Shown: one piece after another, positions 14,542-21,768 of the stretch | Numbering within the stretch: position 1 is the stretch's first letter | Layout: every line of letters begins with the position of its first letter | From: an uncultured Ruminococcus sp. | Lineage (GTDB): Bacteria > Bacillota > Clostridia > Oscillospirales > CAG-272 | Direction: 5' to 3' | Length of the DNA: 21,768 nucleotides | Assembly (NCBI GenBank): GCA_902773455.1 | Contig: CACYEW010000048.1 | Span: forward strand, 1-21,768 | Program-made: the position numbers and the translations under genes | Notes under the pieces: generated by a model | What the model saw: the letters and a program-made list of their open reading frames with translations, nothing else | The model's database searches: none | What the model was told of the DNA's origin: nothing

Positions 14542-15401
14542 ATTTCATCGCTCCTGTAATACGGTCGGCATATAAAGGCTTTATATCCGAGTTCTTTTAA
14601 TGTTTCTGCCGATCTTTCAGCTGTTTCTTTTTTATCGTAAATACCGAATACGGACGGTCCGCTTCCGCTAAGCGAAGCCGCAAGCGCGCCGTTATCGAGA
14701 AGAAGACGTTTCAGGACTTCCGAGGCCGGATTAACAAGCTCAAAGCAGTTATACAAAGCTTCGCATATTCCCGAAAGATCGGATCTTTCTATCGCGCTCA
14801 TCATTGCGGTTTTATCAGCCGTATTCCGGTCGGTCACACGATCGAGCTCTTCAAACGCTTTTTTCGTTGAAACCGAATGCGAACCGACGGTAATGACTAT
14901 ATGGCAATCCGGAAGTCTGCCTGTATCTGTCAGTATTTCTCCTATTCCTTCGGCGCAGCAAAGGCCTTTTTTCAAGCAAAACGGTACGTCCGCGCCTATA
15001 TCCTTTGCGGTCTTGTAAAGTACCTCGTCGCAAAGCGCTCCGCCGTAAAGAGTATTCAGAGCGTAAAGCGTTGCCGCGGCGTCCGACGAACCTCCGCCGA
15101 GTCCCGATTCAACGGGGATCCGTTTGATAAGCTTTATATCAACGCCGCCGTCGATACCGGATCTTTCGAAAAACAATAACGCGGCTTTGATAACTATATT
15201 GTCTTTGATCTGCTTGCCTTCGCAGACGCATTCGAGATCTATTCCGGCTTTCTTTTTCTCAGCAGTCAAAGTATCGCACAGCGTAACGCTCTGCATAACC
15301 GTCTCGAGATTATGATATCCGTTTTCGAGTTTTTCCTTAACTTCAAGAAACAGATTTATTTTCGCGTATGCGTTTACGGTCATAACTTTTGAATCGACCA
15401 T
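14538..15401 (-). CDS. ispE: 4-diphosphocytidyl-2-C-methyl-D-erythritol kinase
   Basis: IspE phosphorylates CDP-methylerythritol in the MEP pathway of isoprenoid precursor synthesis. It is a GHMP-family kinase. The ATG at 15401 (MVDSKVMTVNAYAKINLFLE) gives 287 residues, the usual length; AAAGGA at the end of the cohesin gene is its likely but rather distant ribosome binding site. The ATG at 15383 is an alternative start that still keeps the family N-terminus AYAKINLFL. The ATP-binding loop is PVESGLGGGSSDAAATLYAL, and the C-terminal GHMP motif is LAASLSGSGPSVFGIY. It follows the cohesin gene by 7 bases and overlaps asnA by 4. A housekeeping gene inside a surface-protein operon is unusual. Confidence 0.95.
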   Translation of the reverse strand: MVDSKVMTVNAYAKINLFLEVKEKLENGYHNLETVMQSVTLCDTLTAEKKKAGIDLECVCEGKQIKDNIVIKAALLFFERSGIDGGVDIKLIKRIPVESGLGGGSSDAAATLYALNTLYGGALCDEVLYKTAKDIGADVPFCLKKGLCCAEGIGEILTDTGRLPDCHIVITVGSHSVSTKKAFEELDRVTDRNTADKTAMMSAIERSDLSGICEALYNCFELVNPASEVLKRLLLDNGALAASLSGSGPSVFGIYDKKETAERSAETLKELGYKAFICRPYYRSDEI

Positions 15402-15408
15402 AAGCCGG

Positions 15409-16821
15409 TTATTTCCTTTCGTTTGAAAAATTGAAAACGAGGATCGACACCGCGCCTCCGAGCACCAGACCCGCGGCAGCCGCAACAAACAGAGCCCAGA
15501 GCGGGAACATTCTGTTTTTATTATCGCCCGGTTCTTTAATATCGGTATCGCTTTCTTCGGGTTCTGTATCGGGATCATTTGCGGAAGGCTCTTCCGACGT
15601 TGTTACTTCCGCGGTTTCGTCGCCGTTCACGGTTTCAGTATCCGACGTTTCAGAAAAGGTATCGGCAGCCGTGTCTTCGGTCTCGGTTTCCGTATCGCTG
15701 CCCGTGTCCGTATATTCTTCAGTATCCGTACCGGTATCGGTATCGGCACCGGTATCCGTATCTGCCGCGGAGTAATCAGGCATTCTCATTACGTGGACGG
15801 TATATATGCTTTCCGTACCGTCTTCGGCGGTGCAAACGAGCCTTATCTCGTTATCGTCCGGCAACAGCTCTGCTTCGACCGTTTCCGGAGGCACTGCGCG
15901 CGAGTCAGTCGCCGAAGACGTTACCGTCACCGACGTTATCTCGTACGGAACGTAAACGATATAATTATGAACGGAGGGGGAAAACGCGGGCGAAAGCCTG
16001 CCCTCAGATACGTTTATCTGCGAGAGCGTCGAATCCGAAGACGGCACGTAATCGGGATCCTGTGCCATTACGGCTTTTATTCTGTACGTTTTTACCGTAA
16101 CGCCGTCTTCGGCGGTGACCTTGATTCTTATAGTGTTTTCTCCGACCGAGAGTCTTGAACCTGAAATTTCAACGTCAGCCTCGCCGTCTTTTGCTTTTGC
16201 GTTTATTTTAAGCGGCGCCGACGTATAAGCCACTTCTCCTTCTATCTCGTAATCGGTCACCGAAGCCGAGAATTGAGGTGAAACGGTATATCCTTCAACG
16301 GAAAGCGAAGCGAGATCGCAGTTATCGGAAAGCGGTCTCGACACGTTCACGCTGTATGAAGCGGAAAGGTTCTCGATACTGTCTTCCGTGCTGGAAGCTT
16401 CGAGCACTTTGAGCTTTACGGATATTTTATCGTCGGTTTTCAGCTTTTCCGAGGCTTTGAAATTCAGCTTTACGAGCGTTACCGACGAATTGATCGGCGA
16501 TTTGAAATCGTTGTTTTCCTCCGCCCATATGCTTAGCTTGCCGTTTTCTTCGGTTATCTCGACCTTCCATTTCGACAATACGCCCGAAGAAGTCGAGTAG
16601 ATCAGCTGACTCTTGTCATATGTTATCTCGGCTCTTATGCCGAGAATGCCTTCGCCGTCCGCTTTGATCTGTATCGTAACGGTATCTCCGGCGCGAACCG
16701 TCGTCGGGCCTTTCAGAGAAAAGCTCGCCTTAAGCTCGGCGGAAGACAACGCCGAAAGCAGGCATACGAATATACCCGTCAATATTATCGAGCTTACGAT
16801 CTTCAATAAGTTTCTTTTCAT
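15409..16821 (-). CDS. Membrane-anchored cohesin protein with two cadherin-like beta-sandwich domains
   Basis: The start at 16821 gives 470 residues and a clean signal peptide, MKRNLLKIVSSIILTGIFVC, ending near LSSA. In-frame ATGs at 16854 and 16836 lie inside the preceding gene and would add a less suitable N-terminus. Residues about 30-162 match a cohesin domain: TVRAGDTVTIQIKADGEGI, RAEITYDKSQLIY, SSVTLVKLNFKA. Two cadherin-like beta-sandwich repeats follow at about 167-252 (LASLSVEGYTVSPQFSASVTDYEI) and 263-346 (LSQINVSEGRLSPAFSPSVHNYIV). Then come a Thr/Asp/Glu linker (about 350-435), a membrane helix (about 438-463) and a short charged tail. It should display one cohesin on the cell surface to hold dockerin proteins. 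It starts 4 bases after the stop of a dockerin gene, a likely partner. Confidence 0.87.
   Translation of the reverse strand: MKRNLLKIVSSIILTGIFVCLLSALSSAELKASFSLKGPTTVRAGDTVTIQIKADGEGILGIRAEITYDKSQLIYSTSSGVLSKWKVEITEENGKLSIWAEENNDFKSPINSSVTLVKLNFKASEKLKTDDKISVKLKVLEASSTEDSIENLSASYSVNVSRPLSDNCDLASLSVEGYTVSPQFSASVTDYEIEGEVAYTSAPLKINAKAKDGEADVEISGSRLSVGENTIRIKVTAEDGVTVKTYRIKAVMAQDPDYVPSSDSTLSQINVSEGRLSPAFSPSVHNYIVYVPYEITSVTVTSSATDSRAVPPETVEAELLPDDNEIRLVCTAEDGTESIYTVHVMRMPDYSAADTDTGADTDTGTDTEEYTDTGSDTETETEDTAADTFSETSDTETVNGDETAEVTTSEEPSANDPDTEPEESDTDIKEPGDNKNRMFPLWALFVAAAAGLVLGGAVSILVFNFSNERK
15673..15765 (-). repeat. Imperfect Asp-Thr repeat in the cohesin protein linker
   Basis: The linker after the second beta-sandwich is built from short DTDTG, DTETE and similar units encoded by near-repeating GATACC/GATACG hexamers. 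It is a low-complexity acidic spacer lifting the cohesin from the membrane and could vary in length by slippage. Confidence 0.7.
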
Positions 16822-16825
16822 TTTC

Positions 16826-19800
16826 TCAATACTCATTCTGAATAAGATTTTCATGTCCCTGGATACAGTATTTAAGTCTCAGATAGTCCGTCATGGTGAT
16901 CTTGCCGTCTCCGTTGACGTCGCATGCGTACTCGTTTTCCGTATTCAGCGTTTTATTTTTGACGATACGTTCTTTTATCTGCAGATAGTCGGTCATGCTT
17001 ATCTTGCCGTCTCCGTTGATATCGCCCGTCATCGCGACAGTGTATGAATCGAGTATCGCTCCGTCCGATGAATAAAGTCTCAGTTCCGCGCCGGTCCCGA
17101 CGAGAGCGCTGCCGGTTATCTGTTTGCCGTTCATATAGACCTTTACGTTTTCTTTATTCTTGATATTCTTCAAAAACGCGTCGACCGTAGTCTGCGGCGA
17201 AACGAGGCTGAGCATCCGGTTCGATTCGTTGAGTCTGTAAACGTCGGATTCGAGCTTGTCGACGGCTTTCGTCGCCACCGTTACTCCGACTCTTTCGGAC
17301 GGATAGTGCGTTGCCGTCTCCTTTTTACGCTGATAGAACGTGTAATTCGTACCGGGCTTAAGTCCGGTAAACACCGTCGAATCGGAATATTTTGAAGTTC
17401 CGGACATTCTGTATTCGCATCCGGGCGTTGCCTCGAGAGTGACCGACGTAGACGTTACGAGAAGTACCTTCGGCCTCGCCGGCGGGTCCGCCGCAGCTTT
17501 ATCGGCGATTGCCGGTACGCTTTCGAGCGTTCCAGTATAATCGCCGGTACCCGTGACCGCGACCTTGATCTCTTTGCCTATATCGGATTCTCCGATGGTA
17601 TACGAATCTCTCACGGCGTTTTCCACCGCGGCGCCGCCCGAGAACCATTGATATCCGACGGTTGCTCCGGCAGGCTTTACGTCCGTCAGATCGCATGTAA
17701 CGGTCTGACCGTAAACGAAGCTGCCGGTTATTTTTACGCTGCCTGTGATCCTGCTGTCCTTCACCGTGACGTCGTAAGTAACAAAAACGTCTCCGTATAT
17801 GACTTTTACGGTCTTTGTTCCGTGAGACGAAAAATCGTATTCCGCTTCAAATCCGTCTTTTATAACCGTAGTTAAGCCCGCGGGATCTGTATAGTAAACT
17901 TCGATACCCGTAAGATCGAGCTCGTCGTTTACATAATAGAGCGTTTTTGACGGCGCGGTCTTGAGCGCCGCTTCTTCTCTGCTTTCTTCTCCGCCCGTTA
18001 CGGCTATTATCATACCCGTATCGGTCTGTGTGAACCGATCATATGAAACAAGAGTGGTCAGAATACCGTTTTTGAGGATATAGGCGTTATCTTTGAACAA
18101 CGTATCTTCACAAACGATATAAGCGCTGCCGCACGGGATCTCCATGCCGTTATGTTCAAAACCGATGCGGTACGCGGTAAACGAAAACGCCGTCTGAGAG
18201 TCTATTATCGCCGCCGTTTCCGCGTCGTTTGAGCTATTCGCTTTGACGTTCACTTTCGTTTCGGTCACGGCGACGACGCCGTTATCCGATGAAACGTACG
18301 CGTATGAATACGTGACGCCTTTGTTGATGCAGCTTTGCTCCGCCGGCGTCGCTTTACCGCACAGAACGCGGCAGCCGTAATCGTATTCAACCTCAACGTT
18401 ATCGGGAATATAAAGCGACAGTTTTCCGCATCCGTCGAAAGCGTTTTGTTCGGTCAGAGCGACGGAGTCGGGATATATGATCAAACGAAGCTCATTACAA
18501 CCGCCGAAAGCGTAAGCGCCGACTTTTTCAAGCCCGCTCGGCAGTATGACAGAGGTAATGCTTCCGCATCCGTAAAACGCGTATCTGCCGATCTCTTTCG
18601 TGCCTGCCCTGACAGTCAGCGAACCGTCTGTCGCGGCAGGTACGCATCTGAGCGTTTCGCCTTCGTATAATACTCCGCCGAACGAGCGGAAAACAGTATT
18701 ATCCGTCGAAACCGATATTTCGGAAAGCGCGTTCTGATACATAAACGCTTTCGTATCGATCTTCGACACGCTTGCCGGTATGATAACTTTTTTCAGATAA
18801 GGATTGGTGTTGAACGCGCCTTCTCCGATCGCCGTCGTCCCGTTCGGTACGGAAAACGATTCCGCAAGCAAAGCCGGAGGATACGCCGTGAGAGTTTTGA
18901 GATTTGATGAATACAAAACGCCGTTTACGGATTTGAAATTTGAGCCGGAACATTTATAATTTATAAGCGATGCGCAGTATTTCACGCCTGCCGAGCTGAA
19001 AAACGAGGCGTTGTTCACGTCTATCTCCGTCACGTAATAACAGTGATCGAAAGCGAATACTCCGGAGTTCGTTACGGAATCCGGTATTTTCACGGAGCCT
19101 TTAATTCCGCACGGGACTTTTATCAGTATACTCTTATTGTAATTCAGCAGAAATCCGTTTTCCGAGGAAAAATACATTCCGCCGCTTTCCACGTCGAACG
19201 CGGTAAGCGAGGCGCATCCGTCGAAAGCGTCGTTCGCAATTCTTTTTACCGACTTCGGTATCCTTACCGTTCTGATATCGGAAAAAGCGAACGCCGCGTC
19301 GCCGATTTTTGTGACCGCGGCTCCGTTGATCTCGGACGGTATGACGCAGTTTCTGTTATTGCCTTTATAGTAAACTATGGTCGCTTCTCCGTCTTTGATC
19401 TCGTAAACGAAACCGTTATGAATATTCTCTCTGACCGTTACGGTACATACAGCCGATACTCCGTACGAAGAAGAATACGCGGTAATCACCGCCGTGCCGC
19501 CGTTCAGCGCGGTAACGTTTCCGTCGCCGTCGACAGTCGCCGTATGTGAATCGGAAGACACGTAAACGATCTCGTCCGGAAACGCGGCTGAAGGCACGGG
19601 AGATGCATTGAGGCAAACGGTTTCGCCCGCGTCGATCTCGATCGATGACGGTATCGATATAGACGTCATCTTTGTAAGTTCGTTTGCATTTTTTATCGAG
19701 ACGGCTCTGAAACCGTAAGCGCCTCCCGAAGCCGCGTTGACCGTCAGTACTACCGTGTTTCCGTCAACGAAAAGCGTTTTGCCTGAAAGCGAGTTACCCG

Positions 19801-21133
19801 AAAATCTGCCGTACACGTTCTCGTTCGAATCGGTAACCGTGAGCGTATCGCCGTCCGTGAAAGAAAACGACGAGGCGAAAGTCACGGCTGTGCGTGACGC
19901 GCCGTTTACGGTTTTACTGAACGTATACGTACCTTTTTCATACGGATGATTCGTTTCAAGCACCGCTTCGCCGTCGTTCACAATGACCGTGAACGGGACG
20001 CATCTGCCGCCTTTTCTCGATACCGCGTAAACTTCCGCGGCGCCTTCTCTGACCGCCTTAATTTCACGTCCGTTTACGGTTATGCACGAGGAATCGGTAT
20101 AAAGCTCGTATTCTCCCGGGCAAACGATACCGGGAATAAAGACGGAGTTCACTTTGACGGTATACGAAGCGTCCGATACCGTTATAGTGTCGGGTTCGGA
20201 ATAAACGATATTCAATCTGTCGCAGTTTTCAAAGGCTTTACCGGAAACGGAAGCCGACGGTTTTATATAAGCGTACAAAAGAGACGGACAGCCGTAAAAC
20301 GCGTTTTCCGCAACCGAGTTGAATCCGTAAGACGGAGCGGCAGCAAGACGCGTGCAGCCTGAAAACGTATTCTTCGGCACCGTGATACCCGTTTTACCGT
20401 ATCTGAAGGCGACGAGTGAAACGCAGCCGCAAAACGTCCCTTCACCGAAAAGATCGGACGTTCCTATATCGGCGTAAACGAGGTTTTCGCAATCGGAAAA
20501 AGCGTTTTCGTAAATCGCCGCGCCTTTGAGCGTCGCTTTTGCTATAAGCGACGAAGAAAACGCATATGCGGAAACGGTCGTGACGGACGTCGGAATCGAG
20601 ACCGCTCTTAACGACGAACCGTAAAAGGCGTATTCGGGTATCGACGTTATCTTGGAATTGAAAGTCACGTCGGATAACGACGAACGGTAAAAAGCGTATT
20701 CTTTTATCGTTTCGACGTTCTGACCGATAACGTATTCGCCGGACCTTGCCTGCGGAAACGATACGAGAGTTTTGCCTCCGTCTTTGAAAAGAACGCCGTC
20801 GGCGGCGGTATATGTTCCTGCCGCTTCAAACTCGTGAAGGGACGGCATACCGATGAAAGCGCGGGGGCTGATATCCGAAACGCCCTCCGGTATCGTGATC
20901 TTATACGTGGATATATTGCCCGTAAACGCATATTCGCCTATCCCCGTTACCGGAAGACCGTTGTACGATCCGGGTATGACCGATTCGACTTCGTTGCCGT
21001 CATACTTTACGAGAACGTAACCGTTATTATCGGCAGAACGGGTAAAAGTGTATTTATCGGCGGCGTTTGACGGCAGGTATATAAGCGCGCACAAAAAAGC
21101 CGCAATAAGCAAAACAGAAACGACCTTTTTCAA
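16826..21133 (-). CDS. Giant secreted BspA-type LRR / Ig-like protein with C-terminal type I dockerin
   Basis: The 1435-residue protein starts at a TTG (21133-21131) backed by AAAGGAGG 8 bases upstream. A signal peptide (MKKVVSVLLIAAFLCALIYL) is followed by a BspA-type leucine-rich block (about 25-315) with units such as ITSIPEYAFYGSSLRAVSIP. Next come Ig-like regions, including a BIG2-like one (IEIDAGETVCLNASPVP...VTALNGGTAVITAYSS). A second leucine-rich block runs from VIPSEINGAAVTKIGDAAFA to ALTEQNAFDGCGKL. Further Ig-like modules (LDLTGIEVYYTDPAGLTTVI; FVYGQTVTCDL) and a fibronectin III-like module (FTGLKPGTNYTFYQRKK) follow. A pre-dockerin region leads to a dockerin (1370-1435) with DINGDGKISMTDYL and DVNGDGKITMTDYL. 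It is probably an adhesin or substrate-binding protein held by a cohesin, possibly the one encoded next. Confidence 0.9.
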   Translation of the reverse strand: MKKVVSVLLIAAFLCALIYLPSNAADKYTFTRSADNNGYVLVKYDGNEVESVIPGSYNGLPVTGIGEYAFTGNISTYKITIPEGVSDISPRAFIGMPSLHEFEAAGTYTAADGVLFKDGGKTLVSFPQARSGEYVIGQNVETIKEYAFYRSSLSDVTFNSKITSIPEYAFYGSSLRAVSIPTSVTTVSAYAFSSSLIAKATLKGAAIYENAFSDCENLVYADIGTSDLFGEGTFCGCVSLVAFRYGKTGITVPKNTFSGCTRLAAAPSYGFNSVAENAFYGCPSLLYAYIKPSASVSGKAFENCDRLNIVYSEPDTITVSDASYTVKVNSVFIPGIVCPGEYELYTDSSCITVNGREIKAVREGAAEVYAVSRKGGRCVPFTVIVNDGEAVLETNHPYEKGTYTFSKTVNGASRTAVTFASSFSFTDGDTLTVTDSNENVYGRFSGNSLSGKTLFVDGNTVVLTVNAASGGAYGFRAVSIKNANELTKMTSISIPSSIEIDAGETVCLNASPVPSAAFPDEIVYVSSDSHTATVDGDGNVTALNGGTAVITAYSSSYGVSAVCTVTVRENIHNGFVYEIKDGEATIVYYKGNNRNCVIPSEINGAAVTKIGDAAFAFSDIRTVRIPKSVKRIANDAFDGCASLTAFDVESGGMYFSSENGFLLNYNKSILIKVPCGIKGSVKIPDSVTNSGVFAFDHCYYVTEIDVNNASFFSSAGVKYCASLINYKCSGSNFKSVNGVLYSSNLKTLTAYPPALLAESFSVPNGTTAIGEGAFNTNPYLKKVIIPASVSKIDTKAFMYQNALSEISVSTDNTVFRSFGGVLYEGETLRCVPAATDGSLTVRAGTKEIGRYAFYGCGSITSVILPSGLEKVGAYAFGGCNELRLIIYPDSVALTEQNAFDGCGKLSLYIPDNVEVEYDYGCRVLCGKATPAEQSCINKGVTYSYAYVSSDNGVVAVTETKVNVKANSSNDAETAAIIDSQTAFSFTAYRIGFEHNGMEIPCGSAYIVCEDTLFKDNAYILKNGILTTLVSYDRFTQTDTGMIIAVTGGEESREEAALKTAPSKTLYYVNDELDLTGIEVYYTDPAGLTTVIKDGFEAEYDFSSHGTKTVKVIYGDVFVTYDVTVKDSRITGSVKITGSFVYGQTVTCDLTDVKPAGATVGYQWFSGGAAVENAVRDSYTIGESDIGKEIKVAVTGTGDYTGTLESVPAIADKAAADPPARPKVLLVTSTSVTLEATPGCEYRMSGTSKYSDSTVFTGLKPGTNYTFYQRKKETATHYPSERVGVTVATKAVDKLESDVYRLNESNRMLSLVSPQTTVDAFLKNIKNKENVKVYMNGKQITGSALVGTGAELRLYSSDGAILDSYTVAMTGDINGDGKISMTDYLQIKERIVKNKTLNTENEYACDVNGDGKITMTDYLRLKYCIQGHENLIQNEY

Positions 21134-21141
21134 ATCAAACG

Positions 21142-21149
21142 CCTCCTTT
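21142..21149 (-). promoter_or_regulatory. Strong ribosome binding site deciding a TTG start
   Basis: AAAGGAGG on the minus strand lies 8 bases before TTG-AAA-AAG, which opens an ideal signal peptide. No ATG precedes that signal peptide, so TTG is the start. Confidence 0.88.
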
Positions 21150-21167
21150 ACACAAAAATTCGATTAT

Positions 21168-21196
21168 ATTATACCACTTATTATCAGTTTTGTAAA
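21168..21196 (-). promoter_or_regulatory. Promoter of the BspA-cohesin-ispE-asnA operon
   Basis: The -35 TTTACA (21196-21191) and -10 TATAAT (21173-21168) are 17 bases apart. It lies just after the spoIVA terminator. No terminator is visible until 12815, so it may drive five genes, although an internal promoter for ispE is possible. Confidence 0.82.
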
Positions 21197-21230
21197 GGGG
21201 CTCTTTATATATTTATGTAAAATTATAATG

Positions 21231-21261
21231 AAAAAAGGAAGACCGTGTTCAGTCTTCCTTT
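21231..21261 (-). terminator. Terminator of spoIVA
   Basis: AAAGGAAGAC and GTCTTCCTTT form a 10-bp stem around an 8-base loop, and on the minus strand a T-run continues. It begins 10 bases after the spoIVA stop. Confidence 0.9.
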
Positions 21262-21270
21262 GATTTCAAT

Positions 21271-21768
21271 TTACAAGAGTATGCAGATCATTCCGCCGGC
21301 ACCTTCGTTTATCACCCGCTCTATCGTTTCCGCGAACTTCTTTCTCGTATCCTCCGGCATATGAGCGTTCTTTTCGGCAAATCCGTCGTCGCACAGCTCT
21401 TTCAGCGTTTTGCCGAACATATTTGTCTTCCACACCGATAAAGGATCTCTTTCATATTCCGAAGCAAGATATCTCATAAGATCGTTGGATTGCTGTTCGG
21501 TGCCGACTACCGGATTTATCTCCGTTTCCGTGGTTATCTTTATCATATGCACCGATTCAGCCGACGCTTTTATCTTCACGCCGTAACCGCCCGGCTGTTT
21601 TACGATCTCCGGTTCGTTCAGCTTCATTTCGGAAACGGAAGGCGCAACGACGCCGTAACCTGTGCTTTCGGTTTCTTTTATCGCTTCTTCGTACTTTTTG
21701 AATATCCGCATCCGCTCGTTCATTTCTCTGACCGATCTGAACAGTTCCTCATCGTTTCCGATATCGCA
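21271..21768 (-). CDS. spoIVA: Stage IV sporulation protein A, C-terminal part (gene continues beyond window)
   Basis: SpoIVA is an ATPase that polymerises on the forespore surface as the basement layer of the spore coat. Only the last 165 codons are here; the frame is open to the right edge and the ATG at 21723 is internal. The C-terminal region is recognisable: SAESVHMIKITTETEINPVV, GTEQQSNDLMRYLASEYE, SVWKTNMFGKTLKELCDDG, MPEDTRKKFAETIERVINEG and the hydrophobic end GGMICILL. This tail binds the SpoVM-marked membrane in Bacillus. Its presence shows the organism belongs to an endospore-forming lineage. It ends at its own terminator and is not part of the next operon. Confidence 0.95.
   Translation of the reverse strand, partial: CDIGNDEELFRSVREMNERMRIFKKYEEAIKETESTGYGVVAPSVSEMKLNEPEIVKQPGGYGVKIKASAESVHMIKITTETEINPVVGTEQQSNDLMRYLASEYERDPLSVWKTNMFGKTLKELCDDGFAEKNAHMPEDTRKKFAETIERVINEGAGGMICILL

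Noticed and set aside
15402..15578. N-terminal extension of ispE
   Set aside because: It is the cohesin gene's end read in another frame; the IspE family N-terminus begins near 15401-15383.
16822..16854. Cohesin gene start inside the preceding dockerin gene
   Set aside because: The ATG at 16821 gives a cleaner signal peptide; the earlier ATGs lack a well-spaced ribosome binding site. Some doubt remains.
16826..21133. Repeats in the long gene as a CRISPR or DNA repeat array
   Set aside because: The periodicity is protein-level leucine-rich repeats; the DNA units diverge and there are no regular spacers.

Overview
The window looks like the chromosome of an anaerobic, spore-forming member of the Clostridia, probably a gut or rumen Oscillospirales-type lineage. 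The reasons are the C-terminal part of SpoIVA at the right edge, a Gram-positive LexA operator on dinB, strong AGGAGG-type ribosome binding sites, and cohesin, dockerin, BspA-type leucine-rich repeat and CAP-domain surface proteins. The assignment rests on gene content only. Coding density is high and no stretch longer than 300 bases lacks a gene. I saw no rRNA, tRNA or CRISPR array.

Left part (1-3672, minus strand): a de novo purine operon read purE-purC-purF-purM, with purM running off the left edge. It starts with a consensus promoter, a ZTP (pfl) riboswitch and an intrinsic terminator, so transcription should rise when ZMP/ZTP accumulates. PurF is unusual. Its phosphoribosyltransferase half and iron-sulfur cysteines look intact, but the glutaminase half has lost the N-terminal cysteine and the other glutamine-binding residues.

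Middle-left (3751-9609): a membrane-anchored alpha/beta hydrolase; a divergent secreted protein with a thioredoxin-like region lacking cysteines, a CAP domain and a type I dockerin; a lipoprotein; SOS-controlled DNA polymerase IV (dinB); and, divergent from dinB, an SRAP-domain (YedK/HMCES-like) abasic-site protein. dinB and the SRAP gene form a DNA-damage pair sharing one intergenic region.

Middle (9601-12815): a large serine recombinase whose end overlaps the end of the SRAP gene, then a divergent and probably well-expressed surface protein with a C-terminal membrane anchor. A possible 37-residue small protein lies on the opposite strand downstream.

Right part (12830-21196, minus strand): a tightly packed apparent operon. 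It runs from a 1435-residue BspA/Ig-like/dockerin protein, to a membrane-anchored cohesin protein, ispE, asnA and a lipoprotein, with gaps of a few bases or 4-base stop/start overlaps, and ends at a clear terminator. The adjacent cohesin and dockerin genes suggest a small cell-surface docking system; a second dockerin protein (4853-6460) has different recognition residues. spoIVA closes the window.

The strongest leads are the glutaminase-dead PurF, perhaps ammonia-fed and in the same window as ammonia-dependent AsnA, and the cohesin/dockerin surface module co-transcribed with ispE and asnA.
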